Source of the DNA: Nonlabens xylanidelens
GTDB taxonomy: Bacteria > Bacteroidota > Bacteroidia > Flavobacteriales > Flavobacteriaceae
Assembly: GCF_002934445.1 (NCBI RefSeq)
Contig: NZ_PTJE01000002.1
Span: 129,392-193,391, forward strand
DNA length: 64,000 nucleotides
Direction of reading: 5' to 3'
The notes below the pieces were generated by a model. The model was given only the letters and a program-made list of their open reading frames with translations, was not told the origin of the DNA and made no database searches. A program made the position numbers and the translations under genes. Shown here piece after piece: positions 1 through 9,886 of this stretch; positions within the stretch are counted from its first letter, which is position 1; each line of letters opens with the position of its first letter.

Positions 1-104
1 GCGTATCAATAGAAGAGGCCTGTAAAAACACTAAACGATACATAGAACAATTTTTAACTTCTAACGAGACTTTATTAGGTACTCATAATTATGAAAATTC
101 ATGA
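1..104 (+). CDS. thiD: C-terminal end of hydroxymethylpyrimidine/phosphomethylpyrimidine kinase (partial)
   Basis: Only the last 33 codons of an open frame entering from the left edge are present (read from base 3, stop TGA at 102-104). The tail IEEACKNTKRYIEQF resembles the C-terminal helix of ThiD kinases, which phosphorylate HMP and HMP-P in thiamine synthesis. The stop overlaps the start of thiE by 4 bp (ATGA), so the two are translationally coupled. The identity rests on a short tail plus its thi neighbours and is therefore an inference. Confidence 0.6.
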   Translation, partial: VSIEEACKNTKRYIEQFLTSNETLLGTHNYENS

Positions 105-724
105 TCGATACGTTACAATACATCACACAAGGAAATTCACCTCAAGATCATATAGACAACCTGTTTAAGGCGTGTAATTACGGTATAAAATGGGTGCAAT
201 TGCGTGTGAAAAATACGGATGATGCAACTGTCTTAAATACAGCTATAAAAGCTAGAGAAATTACAAACGAGTATGGGGTTAAATTGATTATAAACGATCA
301 TTATAAAATCGCAAAAGAGGTACAAGCAGATGGTGTACATCTAGGTAAAACCGATGCCTGTCCCCTATTAGCTCGTGAATATTTAGGTAATGATTTTATC
401 ATAGGTGGTACGGCAAATACTCTAGAAGACTGTAGAGTTTTGCTAGAAAAAAAAGTAGACTATATAGGCCTAGGGCCTTACCAATTCACTGAAACTAAAA
501 AGAATTTAAGTCCAGTACTAGGAGTTAAGGGTTATCGAGATATACTTAAAGAATTGAAAACCAAAACACCTATAATCGCTATAGGTGGTATTGCTCTTAA
601 TGATGTAGCTGCTATTCTAAAAACTGGTGTTTATGGTATAGCAGTTTCTGGAGTGATAACGAGTAACATGTCTAGTATAAAAGAGTTTCAGGATATTTTA
701 AAGGCCACGTATTTATCAGAATAA
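101..724 (+). CDS. thiE: Thiamine-phosphate synthase
   Basis: This cytosolic TIM-barrel enzyme joins HMP diphosphate to thiazole phosphate to give thiamine phosphate. The 207-aa protein has the usual length and keeps the family motifs: VQLRVK (residues 32-37), IINDH (substrate and Mg site), DGVHLGKTD, a GLGPY loop followed by T-x-TK, and IAIGGI near the C-terminus. The ATG overlaps the thiD stop by 4 bp, and thiG follows after 37 bp. It is the catalytically intact member of two ThiE-like proteins here; the paralogue at 11923 has lost these motifs. Any TPP riboswitch would lie upstream of the window. Confidence 0.95.
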   Translation: MIDTLQYITQGNSPQDHIDNLFKACNYGIKWVQLRVKNTDDATVLNTAIKAREITNEYGVKLIINDHYKIAKEVQADGVHLGKTDACPLLAREYLGNDFIIGGTANTLEDCRVLLEKKVDYIGLGPYQFTETKKNLSPVLGVKGYRDILKELKTKTPIIAIGGIALNDVAAILKTGVYGIAVSGVITSNMSSIKEFQDILKATYLSE

Positions 725-761
725 ACGTGCGAATAGAAAGTCAAAATTTTAAAAAGAAAAA

Positions 762-1532
762 ATGAACAACCTACTAAAGATTGCCGATAAAGAATTTAGC
801 TCTCGTTTATTTACAGGAACAGGAAAATTTAGCTCTTCACAAATAATGAAAGAGGCATTACTAGCTTCTCAAAGTGAATTGATAACCGTTGCTTTAAAAA
901 GAGTCGATGTTCAAAATGAAAATGACGATATTCTATCTCATTTAAATCATAAACATATCAACTTACTGCCTAACACATCTGGAGTTAGAACTGCCAAAGA
1001 AGCCATTTTTGCTGCAAAATTATCTAGAGAAGCGTTAGGAACAAATTGGGTGAAATTAGAAATACATCCAGATCCAAGATATTTATTACCAGACCCTATA
1101 GAAACATTAAAAGCGGCAGAAGAATTAGTAAAGTTAGGTTTTGTCGTGATGCCTTACATTCATGCAGATCCTGTTTTATGTAAACGTCTAGAAGATGTAG
1201 GTGTGCAATGTGTCATGCCTCTAGGTGCTCCTATAGGAAGCAATAAAGGATTAAAAACTCAAGATTTTCTAGAGATAATAATAGAACAATCTAATGTGCC
1301 GGTAATAATTGATGCTGGTATAGGCGCACCATCACACGCAGCATATGCGATGGAATTAGGCGCAGATGCTGTTCTAGTAAACACAGCGATTGCAGTATCT
1401 CAAGATCCAATTAAAATGGCTGTGGCTTTTAAAATGGCGGTTGAGGCTGGTAGAATGGCATACGAAGCAAAACTTGCACCTATAAATAAAAAGGCTGCTG
1501 CAAGTAGTCCATTAACTAGTTTCTTAAATTAA
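762..1532 (+). CDS. thiG: Thiazole synthase
   Basis: ThiG condenses deoxyxylulose phosphate, dehydroglycine and ThiS-thiocarboxylate sulfur into the thiazole ring. The 256-aa protein shows FTGTGKF at residues 18-23, the Schiff-base lysine K98 in [10 protein letters not shown], the phosphate-binding PIGSNKG loop and [12 protein letters not shown]. It lies between thiE and thiH; thiH starts 3 bp after its stop, so one transcript and probable complex formation with ThiH are expected, as in other bacteria. Confidence 0.97.
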   Translation: MNNLLKIADKEFSSRLFTGTGKFSSSQIMKEALLASQSELITVALKRVDVQNENDDILSHLNHKHINLLPNTSGVRTAKEAIFAAKLSREALGTNWVKLEIHPDPRYLLPDPIETLKAAEELVKLGFVVMPYIHADPVLCKRLEDVGVQCVMPLGAPIGSNKGLKTQDFLEIIIEQSNVPVIIDAGIGAPSHAAYAMELGADAVLVNTAIAVSQDPIKMAVAFKMAVEAGRMAYEAKLAPINKKAAASSPLTSFLN

Positions 1533-1535
1533 AGT

Positions 1536-2660
1536 ATGAGTCATTTTAAAGATTTATTTGACACCTATAATTGGGATATTACTCTAAAGAGCATTTATGA
1601 TAAAACGGCTCTAGAGGTGAGCGCTGCTTTATCAAAAGATAAACTGGATATGGAAGATTTTAAAGCACTACTTTCTCCAGCCGCACAACCTTTTATTGAA
1701 GAGATGGCACAAAAAAGCCAACTCTTAACTAAAAAACGTTTTGGCAATACCATGCAAATGTACGTGCCTATGTATCTAAGTAATGAGTGTCAAAACATCT
1801 GTACCTATTGCGGATTTAGTATGACTAACAAAATCCCTAGAAGGACGTTAACCGATGCTGAAATTTTAAAAGAAGTAGCTTTTCTAAAAGCAAAAGGCTA
1901 CGATCATATTTTATTGGTTACTGGAGAAGCAAATAGAACTGTAGGTGTTGAGTATTTAAAGAATGCTATTCAATTGATACGTGCTCAATTTTCAAATATT
2001 ACTATTGAAGTCCAGCCTTTAGATCAAGATGAATATGAGTTGTTGGTAGAAAATGGGCTGTATGCAGTGCTCGTATATCAAGAGACTTATCACAGAGAGG
2101 AGTATAAAAAACACCATCCCAAAGGGAGAAAATCTAATTTTGATTATCGATTAGACACTCCAGACAGATTAGGGAAAGCTGGTATTCATAAAATAGGATT
2201 GGGTGCTTTATTTGGCCTAGAGGACTGGCGTGCCGATAGTTTTTTTACCGCTTTACATTTAAAATATTTACAGAAAAATTATTGGAAAACGAAGTACTCG
2301 ATTTCTTTTCCAAGATTGCGACCACATTCTAGTGGTTTAGAACCTAAAGTAGAAATGACAGATGCCGATTTAGTCCAATTAATATGTGCTTTTAGGCTGT
2401 TTGATGAAGATATAGAGCTATCGATGTCTACCAGAGAAAGTGAGCTGTTTAGAGATCATATCGTAGAACTAGGTATTACATCTATTAGTGCAGAATCTAA
2501 GACCAATCCTGGTGGTTATTCTGTAGAGCCGCAATCATTAGAACAATTTGAAATATCTGATGAAAGAAGTACAGAAGAAATCGTTTCTATGCTTAAAAGT
2601 AAAGACCTAGAAGTGGTATGGAAAGATTGGGAACACTTTGAAAACGCATCAACATCATGA
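1536..2660 (+). CDS. thiH: 2-iminoacetate synthase (radical SAM tyrosine lyase)
   Basis: ThiH cleaves tyrosine to dehydroglycine and p-cresol for thiazole formation, the oxygen-independent route. The radical SAM cluster motif C-x3-C-x2-C is C85, C89, C92 (CQNICTYC). The C-terminal half (SFPRLRPHSSG onward) fits the BATS domain of the family. Length 374 aa is normal. Its TGA stop overlaps the ATG of the following thiF gene by 4 bp. Confidence 0.96.
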   Translation: MSHFKDLFDTYNWDITLKSIYDKTALEVSAALSKDKLDMEDFKALLSPAAQPFIEEMAQKSQLLTKKRFGNTMQMYVPMYLSNECQNICTYCGFSMTNKIPRRTLTDAEILKEVAFLKAKGYDHILLVTGEANRTVGVEYLKNAIQLIRAQFSNITIEVQPLDQDEYELLVENGLYAVLVYQETYHREEYKKHHPKGRKSNFDYRLDTPDRLGKAGIHKIGLGALFGLEDWRADSFFTALHLKYLQKNYWKTKYSISFPRLRPHSSGLEPKVEMTDADLVQLICAFRLFDEDIELSMSTRESELFRDHIVELGITSISAESKTNPGGYSVEPQSLEQFEISDERSTEEIVSMLKSKDLEVVWKDWEHFENASTS

Positions 2661-3712
2661 GTCTAACTAGAGAAGAGAGAAAACAATACGACCGTCACAT
2701 ATTACTTGATGAAATAGGCGAAAAAGGACAGCTGAAATTAAAAAAAGCGAGAGTCTTAGTCATAGGTGCTGGTGGATTAGGTTGTGCTATTTTACAATAT
2801 CTAACTGCTGCAGGAATTGGAACAATAGGTGTAATAGACGATGATGTGATAGAACAAAGCAATCTACAACGTCAGATTTTATATACTATAGATGATGTAG
2901 GGAAATCTAAGGCAGCAACAACAATAAAGCGTTTATCAAGGTTAAATCCATTTATTAATTTTCATCTATTTCAAGAAAAATTGAATTCAAAAAATGCGAT
3001 TGAATTATTTAATGATTATGACATTATAGTAGATGGCAGTGATAATTTCCCTACTCGTTATCTAGCTAACGATGCAGCTGTAATAACTAACAAACCTCTA
3101 GTTTATGGAGCTATTTTTAAATTTGAAGGTCAAGTAAGTGTATTCAATTATAAAGGCAGTGCAACATATAGGTGTTTATATCCAACATCACCTGATCCAA
3201 AAGATTCACCTAATTGCTCAGATATAGGTGTTCTAGGTGTGCTACCTGGAATTATAGGTAGTTTACAAGCCAATGAAGTTATTAAGATGGTGTGCGGCAT
3301 AGGTAACGTGTTATCTAACCAACTATTAACCTATAATATGCTCACCATGCAACAAATGGTATTGACTTATAAAAAGAACACTTCTATAGAAATCAATGAA
3401 TTAAATCCTGATTATAATTATGCTTGCGGTATAAAAGTCGATGATTATGGGATTACTAAAAATCAATTAAAAGCACTTCATGAAAATTATGATTTATTAG
3501 ATGTAAGAGAACTTCATGAAAGAGAATTACATCATATAGGCGGTCACCATATACCATTAAGTGAGTTAGAAAAAAGAAGTTCAGAAATAACTACTGATCG
3601 AGACCTCGTAGTGTATTGTAAATCTGGAATACGCAGTAAAAAAGCCGTTCAAATACTTAAACAAATTGGGTTTAAAAACACATTGTTTTACCTGAACGAC
3701 TCTATATTTTAA
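2657..3712 (+). CDS. thiF: ThiF/MoeB/HesA-family adenylyltransferase with C-terminal rhodanese domain
   Basis: The N-terminal 250 residues are an E1-like domain that adenylates the ThiS C-terminus: GAGGLGC (37-43) nucleotide loop, DGSDNFPTR, and the reactive Cys C187 in the PNCSDIGVLGVLPG segment. Residues about 270-351 form a rhodanese domain with active Cys C321 in YCKSGIRS, likely relaying sulfur. The two CxxC pairs that bind zinc in E. coli MoeB/ThiF are incomplete: T170-Y-R-C173 and a single C257 after NPDYNYA. A MoeB role is possible, but position at the end of the thi operon favours thiamine synthesis. Confidence 0.88.
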   Translation: MSLTREERKQYDRHILLDEIGEKGQLKLKKARVLVIGAGGLGCAILQYLTAAGIGTIGVIDDDVIEQSNLQRQILYTIDDVGKSKAATTIKRLSRLNPFINFHLFQEKLNSKNAIELFNDYDIIVDGSDNFPTRYLANDAAVITNKPLVYGAIFKFEGQVSVFNYKGSATYRCLYPTSPDPKDSPNCSDIGVLGVLPGIIGSLQANEVIKMVCGIGNVLSNQLLTYNMLTMQQMVLTYKKNTSIEINELNPDYNYACGIKVDDYGITKNQLKALHENYDLLDVRELHERELHHIGGHHIPLSELEKRSSEITTDRDLVVYCKSGIRSKKAVQILKQIGFKNTLFYLNDSIF

Positions 3713-3783
3713 TTAATTGATTTAAAAATGATTAAGATACATTAAGTAAACTAGTTATTCATATAAATAATTATCTCAAATCA

Positions 3784-3814
3784 TTTAACCATCTTGAGAT
3801 TAAAGATGGTTTAA
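3784..3814. terminator. Convergent terminator between thiF and fructokinase
   Basis: Inverted repeat TTAACCATCTT - 7-nt loop - AAGATGGTTTAA sits between two convergent genes and includes the last codon region of the minus-strand kinase. Flanking T-runs are short, so it may act weakly in both directions. Confidence 0.5.
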
Positions 3815-4698
3815 GAATTCATAAAATCAATAATATCTTGTTCTATAATTTGTGGGTTTGCACCTTCACTACTTGCGACTAACGCTCCTACTGCACAAGC
3901 ATAATTAATAGCTTCTTGTGGTAGATTTTCTTTAAGTAACTTACTGATTAAAGTTGCCAAAAAGGAATCTCCAGCACCTACGGTATCCACGACTTCTACT
4001 TGATAACCACTGTTATAATAGAAGGTATCATTATAATATAAAATAGCACCGTGACGTCCTTTTGTAACACAAATAGTTTTTGTATCGGTAAAGTCTGCAA
4101 TGAATTTAATATTCTGTTCTAAAGAGTGAGTTTTTGATTCGAGCTTCTCTCCTATTTCAAAAATCTCATCATCATTAAATTTAATAAAATCTGCTTGTTC
4201 CATTAAATGAGCTAAAACCTCTTTTGTATAATACGGCTCTCTCAGGTTCACATCAAATATTTTATAAGATGCCAGCTTTAAAAGCTCGTATAAGGTATGT
4301 CTAGACGTTTCATCTCTTGCAGCCAAACTACCGTAGATAAAAGCATCGGCGTTTTCGGTCAATTTCTCGTTTTCTTCAGTCAACTGGATTTTATCCCAAG
4401 CTCTAGGATACATAATATCGTAAGAAGCAGAACCTTTCTGGTTAAGCATAACCTTTACTTTTCCTGTTTTTAACTCTTTATGAACTTGGATATGATCAGC
4501 ATTTACACCTTGTTCTACTGTGTATTCTTTTATTTCGCTACCTTTTTTATCATCTCCTATACTGCTGATAACAGAAACTGAATTACCTAAAGATTGTAAA
4601 CGCAAGGCAACGTTTAAGGGAGCTCCACCTATTTTTTTATGTGTAGGAAAAACGTCCCAAAGCACTTCACCATAACAAACTATATTCTTCATTTCCAT
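3811..4698 (-). CDS. PfkB-family carbohydrate kinase, probable fructokinase
   Basis: This is a ribokinase-fold sugar kinase (295 aa). It has GEVLWDVFP at the N-terminus, the GGAPLNVA motif (24-31) and the ATP and catalytic signature DTVGAGDSF with base D244. The N-terminus resembles bacterial fructokinases. It is the last gene of the polyol operon, 4 bp after the mannitol dehydrogenase, so fructose formed from mannitol would be phosphorylated to fructose 6-phosphate. Fructose specificity is inferred from context. Confidence 0.88.
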   Translation of the reverse strand: MEMKNIVCYGEVLWDVFPTHKKIGGAPLNVALRLQSLGNSVSVISSIGDDKKGSEIKEYTVEQGVNADHIQVHKELKTGKVKVMLNQKGSASYDIMYPRAWDKIQLTEENEKLTENADAFIYGSLAARDETSRHTLYELLKLASYKIFDVNLREPYYTKEVLAHLMEQADFIKFNDDEIFEIGEKLESKTHSLEQNIKFIADFTDTKTICVTKGRHGAILYYNDTFYYNSGYQVEVVDTVGAGDSFLATLISKLLKENLPQEAINYACAVGALVASSEGANPQIIEQDIIDFMNS

Positions 4699-4702
4699 CT
4701 GT

Positions 4703-6187
4703 TTAATTCTTAGCGTTTAAGTTGATCACAGATTGCTCTACTCCATTCTTTGTAATATCTTGATATGCTTTTGTAAATGCATCTTTAAAAATAGTAGAAG
4801 AAGATAAATTTCCAAAAATAGACTCTAGCGTTAAAAAGCTAGCAGGCTCTATAACAGAAGCAACAGCTTTTTCATGAAGCTGTGATTTCATCGCATCCTT
4901 TATTACTAATTCCTTTCCATTTTCATCCTTACCTAAACTATAAATAGCCCATGCTGCTACTACAAAAGCTGCAAGCTCTACCGATCCTTTTTCAACTAAC
5001 TGTGCTTTTACAGTTGGTAAAATAAAGATGGGAAACTTTGCTGAACTCTCTGAACAAATACGGTCGATTTGATCTTTAATGTTGATATTTCCAAAGCGTT
5101 CTATTAACGAGTCTTTATATTCTTTTAAATTAATCCCTTCTAGATCACCTAATGTAGGAGTCACCTCTATATCCATATAGTTATGCAAAAATGTACTGAT
5201 ATTAGAGTTAGAAACAGACTCATCTATGGTATCATATCCTATTAATGCTCCCAGAATCCCTAACACAGAATGTCCTGCGTTAAGCAAACTCAATTTCATT
5301 TTTTCGTAAGGTTCTACATTTTCTACAAATTGCGCACCTACAGTCTCCCATGCCGGTCTACCTTCTATAAAATCATCTTCTATGACCCATTGCTTAAAAG
5401 GTTCACAAACTACAGGCCATGCATCTTGTACCCCTGTGGTTTCTTTTAAATTAGTAATATCACTAGCAGCTGTTGCAGGAGTAATTCTATCTACCATTGC
5501 ATTAGGGAAAGATACATGACACTCTATCCAGTCTACTAACTCTGGAACTGCTTTAGCCACATAACTCAATAACATTCTTTTAGTCATGTGACCATTTCCT
5601 TGAATATTATCACATGACTGAATAGTACAACCTTTTAAACCACGCTCTTTTCTTAATTTTAATGCTTGTGTTAAATAACCAAATATTGTTTTAGGAGCAT
5701 CAGGATTCTCTAAATCATGTTGTATGGATGGAGTACTAAAATCAAATTCTTTGGTAGCCTCATTATAATTATAACCACCTTCTGTAATGGTCAATGATAT
5801 AATTTTAACCTCTGGACTGGCCATTTTTTCTATTACAGCAAGCGTATTCTCTGGTGCATATAGATATTCTACTATAGAGCCTATAACTCTAGTAGTTTGT
5901 GTACCATCTAGTTCTTTAACTATTAATGTGTACAGTCCATTTTGATTCTTTAAGGTTTGATAAATTTTAGTATCAAATTCTAGTAATGCAATTCCGCAAA
6001 TTCCCCATTCAGAAGCTGAAGGATCATGCAATAATTGATCGGTATAAAACGCTTCATGAGATCTGTGAAAACCACCTATACCTACATGTACAATTCCTGT
6101 TTTAACCTTTGTTCTATCGTATGTGGGTACAGCGATACTTTCTGAAATTTTTGAAAGGTTTTCTGTATTAAGTTGATAATTTTTCAT
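4703..6187 (-). CDS. Mannitol 2-dehydrogenase family (long-chain polyol dehydrogenase)
   Basis: This predicted NAD-dependent oxidase of D-mannitol (or D-arabitol) to the ketose has 494 aa, normal for the family. The nucleotide site is GIVHVGIGGFHRSH (31-44). The catalytic Lys-Asn-His triad is visible as K298, N303 and H306, with the same spacing as the Pseudomonas enzyme (K295/N300/H303, from memory). It lies between the ABC permease (13 bp gap) and the kinase (4 bp gap), so it handles the transported substrate. Fructuronate/altronate reductases are relatives, but the absence of uronate genes makes that unlikely. Confidence 0.92.
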   Translation of the reverse strand: MKNYQLNTENLSKISESIAVPTYDRTKVKTGIVHVGIGGFHRSHEAFYTDQLLHDPSASEWGICGIALLEFDTKIYQTLKNQNGLYTLIVKELDGTQTTRVIGSIVEYLYAPENTLAVIEKMASPEVKIISLTITEGGYNYNEATKEFDFSTPSIQHDLENPDAPKTIFGYLTQALKLRKERGLKGCTIQSCDNIQGNGHMTKRMLLSYVAKAVPELVDWIECHVSFPNAMVDRITPATAASDITNLKETTGVQDAWPVVCEPFKQWVIEDDFIEGRPAWETVGAQFVENVEPYEKMKLSLLNAGHSVLGILGALIGYDTIDESVSNSNISTFLHNYMDIEVTPTLGDLEGINLKEYKDSLIERFGNINIKDQIDRICSESSAKFPIFILPTVKAQLVEKGSVELAAFVVAAWAIYSLGKDENGKELVIKDAMKSQLHEKAVASVIEPASFLTLESIFGNLSSSTIFKDAFTKAYQDITKNGVEQSVINLNAKN

Positions 6188-6200
6188 CTGAATAGTTTAA

Positions 6201-7169
6201 TTATTTGCTTTCAAATCTTTGAAGTAAAACGGCAAATATGATAATCGCTCCTTTTACCACTTGTTGAGGGTAAGAAGGAACATTTAATAGGTTAAGAATA
6301 TTACTGATAAGTCCTAAAATTAGAACTCCCATAAGCGTATTTATAGCAGTACCTCTACCACCATTTAAGCTAGCACCACCTATAACTACTGCTGCAATAG
6401 CATCTAGCTCCCAAGACATTCCCATATTAGGAGATCCTAAATTTGTTCTAGAAGCAACTATAATAGCAGCTGTCGCAGCTAGCGCTCCAGATATAGCATA
6501 AACTAAAAACTTATATTTATTTACCTTAATACCTGATAATCGAGAAGCCTCTTCATTACTACCTATAGCTATGATCAAACGACCAAAAACATTATAACGA
6601 AGCATCACCATAGCAGCGATAACGATTAGAAAAAATACAATAGCGATATTTGGTACTCCTAGCGTAGAATTGTTTGCAAAGTCAGACATAAAAACACCAC
6701 CTGCCGTTTTAAAAGTTACTGGTGATCCTTTAGAATAAATAAAACCTAAACCTCTAGCTATAGTCATTAACGCTAGTGTGGCTACAAAAGGAGCCATTTT
6801 TTGATAGGCGACTAGATAACCTGAAATACTACCTAAACTAAAACCAATAACTATGGTTAGTAATATAGCTAGTGGCAAGACGACTAGATTAACCAATATG
6901 GCAAAAGTTACTGCCAGCAATGCGACCAGCGAGCCTACAGATAAATCAATACCACCAGTAAGAATTACGATTAACATACCGATACTAATAATACCTATTC
7001 CAGATACTTGCTTGAGTAAATTAGTAATATTTGCCGATGTGAAGAACACATCAGAAATTAATGCTGAAAATATAACGAGTAAAATAAAAATGAATACCGT
7101 ATTATATTTGACTAAAAACTTAAGAATCCCACCAGGACTGCTCAGTTGTTCTTTTAATGTTAAAGCCAT
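6201..7169 (-). CDS. Sugar/polyol ABC transporter permease (RbsC-like)
   Basis: This inner-membrane permease of 322 aa has about eight to ten hydrophobic segments from residue 20 to the end. Family signatures include GGIDLSVGS (about 70-78), the cytoplasmic-loop stretch ASRLSGI, and AVVIGGASLNGGRGT. It is a single gene and would work as a homodimer with the RbsA-type ATPase located 10 bp upstream. Substrate is inferred from the downstream mannitol dehydrogenase. Confidence 0.94.
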   Translation of the reverse strand: MALTLKEQLSSPGGILKFLVKYNTVFIFILLVIFSALISDVFFTSANITNLLKQVSGIGIISIGMLIVILTGGIDLSVGSLVALLAVTFAILVNLVVLPLAILLTIVIGFSLGSISGYLVAYQKMAPFVATLALMTIARGLGFIYSKGSPVTFKTAGGVFMSDFANNSTLGVPNIAIVFFLIVIAAMVMLRYNVFGRLIIAIGSNEEASRLSGIKVNKYKFLVYAISGALAATAAIIVASRTNLGSPNMGMSWELDAIAAVVIGGASLNGGRGTAINTLMGVLILGLISNILNLLNVPSYPQQVVKGAIIIFAVLLQRFESK

Positions 7170-7179
7170 AACGTGAATT

Positions 7180-8718
7180 TTATATAGTTTGAGTTTGTTG
7201 TTTTAATCGTTTACCTATAGAGTAACGTAGTATATTTTCTTCTGTAAATTGGTCTTTTTGTAGCTCTCCATAAATAGTACCTTGATGCATCACTAGAATA
7301 CGGTCTGAGATCCCCATAATCTCTGGCATGTCAGACGATATAACCACTACTCCTACTCCTTTTTTTGCCACTTCATTGATGAGATTATAGATTTCGATTT
7401 TTGCACCGACATCTACACCACGAGTAGGCTCATCTATAAATATCACTTTACTATCGATACTCAGCCATTTTGCTAATGCCACTTTTTGTTGATTTCCACC
7501 ACTTAGATTTTTTACATTTACCTCAGAACTTGGTGTTTTAATGTTTAATTTTTCAATAAGGCCTAATACCTTTTTGTACTCGTTTTCTACATTAATAAAA
7601 CCTAATTTACCAGAGATGGATTTAAAGCTCGTGACGCTTATATTACGTCTTATAGAAAGCGGTAAAAACACTCCTTCTTCCTTTCTATCTTCTGATACAA
7701 AACCTATTTGAAAAGCTGCAGCATCAACTGGAGATTTAGTTTTAATCTCTTTACCGTCTAGGATTAACGTTCCTGATTTCTTTTTATCTGCTCCAAAAAT
7801 TAATTTTGCAGTTTCTGTTCTCCCACTACCACCTAAACCAGCAATTCCCAACACTTCTCCAGGTCGTACACAAAAAGAAACATCATGTACAATAGTATCT
7901 CTAGCTGTTAGGTTTTTAACTTGAAAAACAGGCTCGGTTCCTATTTCTACATTTCTAGCAGGAAATAAATCTTTTAAATCACGTCCTATCATTAATCTGA
8001 TAATACCATCTGTATCGGTCTCTGATATAGGCATACTTCCTGTATCTACTCCATCTCTAAGAACTGTGACAGAGTCTGCTATTTTGATAATTTCGTCTAG
8101 ATGGTGTGATATATAGATGATAGAAATTCCTTTCTCTTTTAGTCTAAACAGATTATCAAATAACTTTTTAGTATCGGTAGGATCAAATACCGTTGTTGGT
8201 TCGTCTAACACCAGTACTTTAGTGTCTTCTGACAGTGCTTTTGCAATCTCGACCACTTGCTTTTGCACAATGCTTAGATCTCTCACTTTCGCGGAAGCGT
8301 CAATAGTAAAGCCTAATGAATCTAATAACTCTTGGGCATCTCTAGTGATCTTATCCCAATTCATCCAGAATTTGCTAGCACCTAGTTTGTGTAAATAAAC
8401 ATTTTCTGCTACCGAGAGATCGTTTACAAGAGATAGCTCTTGATAGACCACACTTATTCCTAAAACCTGACCTTCATGAGTGTTTTTAGGATTAATCTCT
8501 TGTCCATTTAAACGTACCGTACCGGTATCCTTGTGATGGACACCACTCAAAATCTTGATCAATGTCGATTTACCAGCGCCATTCTCTCCTAGTAAAGCAT
8601 GGATCTCTCCTGGCTTTACTTTTAAATTCACATCTTTAAGAACAGACACCACACCAAAACTTTTTGATATTCCTGTCATTTCTAGACGATAGTCGTTTTC
8701 TGAATTTTTCATAACCAT
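7180..8718 (-). CDS. Sugar ABC transporter ATP-binding protein (RbsA-like, tandem ATPase)
   Basis: Two fused ATPase domains make up the 512-aa protein. The first has Walker A GENGAGKST, a degenerate signature (LSIVQKQ) and Walker B VLVLDEPTT. The second has a degenerate Walker A (GLGGSGRTE), an intact NLSGGNQQK signature and FIDEPTRGVD. This asymmetry is typical of RbsA/MglA/XylG. The gene is 12 bp after the binding-protein gene. A degenerate copy of the recurrent palindrome lies inside it at 8285-8300. The start could be codon 1 or the Met at codon 3. Confidence 0.95.
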   Translation of the reverse strand: MVMKNSENDYRLEMTGISKSFGVVSVLKDVNLKVKPGEIHALLGENGAGKSTLIKILSGVHHKDTGTVRLNGQEINPKNTHEGQVLGISVVYQELSLVNDLSVAENVYLHKLGASKFWMNWDKITRDAQELLDSLGFTIDASAKVRDLSIVQKQVVEIAKALSEDTKVLVLDEPTTVFDPTDTKKLFDNLFRLKEKGISIIYISHHLDEIIKIADSVTVLRDGVDTGSMPISETDTDGIIRLMIGRDLKDLFPARNVEIGTEPVFQVKNLTARDTIVHDVSFCVRPGEVLGIAGLGGSGRTETAKLIFGADKKKSGTLILDGKEIKTKSPVDAAAFQIGFVSEDRKEEGVFLPLSIRRNISVTSFKSISGKLGFINVENEYKKVLGLIEKLNIKTPSSEVNVKNLSGGNQQKVALAKWLSIDSKVIFIDEPTRGVDVGAKIEIYNLINEVAKKGVGVVVISSDMPEIMGISDRILVMHQGTIYGELQKDQFTEENILRYSIGKRLKQQTQTI

Positions 8719-8730
8719 ACTAGTTAGACA

Positions 8731-9798
8731 TTAAAATAATGCATTGGGATTATAGTACTGCTCTGCATTTTCTTTGGTAATGAGCAATGGAACAGTAAAA
8801 GATTTTTTAGGGAAATCTCTTTTACCGTTCATGTATTCCATTGCGTATTTTACAGAGTTGATACCTATTTGAACTGGACTATTCATAGCTGTACAACCAT
8901 AAAAGTCCGTTTCCATGATGTATTTAATGGCTTCTTTCTGACCATCTGCACCAGCGACTATTAAAATATCATCTGTTTTACCTGCTTGGGCTATAGCTTT
9001 TATGGCACCTAGAACACAAACATCTGATTCTGTTATTACTACGTTTACATCTGGATGAGCAACGAGAATGTCTTCCATAGCTTTTAAACCACCTGCATAA
9101 GACCATTCTGTATAAGCTTGTGTCTTTATATTAAGATCTATTTTACCTTGTGTTCTCAGTTGCTCTTCTGTAATACCTTGTAACAAGCCTTGTTTACGTG
9201 TTCTCCCTACAGGATTACCGGCATTACCACTCAATAAAGCAATATTCATTTCTTTATTTCTCATTTCCTTTGCCAGCCACTCTCCAGCAAGTTCTCCATT
9301 TGCTAGATTATTAGACTGTATGGTAGTTACAACGTTTGCGCTATCGTCTATAGAACTGTCTATAATAAACACAGGTATTCCTGCATCCGTAGCGATGTTA
9401 GTGATTCCTACCAGTGCATCAGGATCCTTTGGATTTAACAATAAAGCGTCTACACCTTTAGTAATAAGATCTTCGACAGCAGCTATTTGTTTAGTAATAT
9501 CGTCCTGACCGTCGGCAGATAAGAATATCATTCCATTCTTCTCTGTAGTAGATTTAATACTTTGTAATAACGCCTGATAATATGGAGCATTTAAAGATGG
9601 TGTACAATAGCCTATTTTCTTACCTGTTAGATCCAGCTCACTATCAAAAATATCTCCTGTAGATTCCTGACTACTTGAATCTGTTGTGGTACCTGCATCT
9701 AGATGTTCTACACAGCTAGAAAAAGTCGTACAAAAAACGACCAATACTGCTGGTAAAAACAAGCTCTTAAAAGCAGACTTTAAGTTTATATTTTTCAT
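8731..9798 (-). CDS. Sugar/polyol-binding lipoprotein of ABC transporter (RbsB-like)
   Basis: This periplasmic-binding protein of the ribose/galactose class has 355 aa. An N-terminal helix ends in the lipobox FSSC (Cys about 29), followed by a Ser/Thr-rich linker. The type I fold starts at KKIGYCTPSLNAPYYQ and contains ADGQDDITKQ, DALLLNPKDP and VIDSSID-like elements. It probably captures mannitol or a related polyol. It is second in the operon, 88 bp behind the outer-membrane protein. Confidence 0.93.
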   Translation of the reverse strand: MKNINLKSAFKSLFLPAVLVVFCTTFSSCVEHLDAGTTTDSSSQESTGDIFDSELDLTGKKIGYCTPSLNAPYYQALLQSIKSTTEKNGMIFLSADGQDDITKQIAAVEDLITKGVDALLLNPKDPDALVGITNIATDAGIPVFIIDSSIDDSANVVTTIQSNNLANGELAGEWLAKEMRNKEMNIALLSGNAGNPVGRTRKQGLLQGITEEQLRTQGKIDLNIKTQAYTEWSYAGGLKAMEDILVAHPDVNVVITESDVCVLGAIKAIAQAGKTDDILIVAGADGQKEAIKYIMETDFYGCTAMNSPVQIGINSVKYAMEYMNGKRDFPKKSFTVPLLITKENAEQYYNPNALF

Positions 9799-9886
9799 GA
9801 TTTAAATATTTGAATAAATAATAAATTCTTAGTATAAATTAATGATTTTCATTTTATTACTATAAATATAAGGACTATTTCACACT

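Noticed and set aside
8285-8300. Degenerate copy of the recurrent palindrome in the RbsA-type gene
   Set aside because: Two or more mismatches (ACTTTCGCGGAAGCGT); kept out of the count of near-perfect copies.
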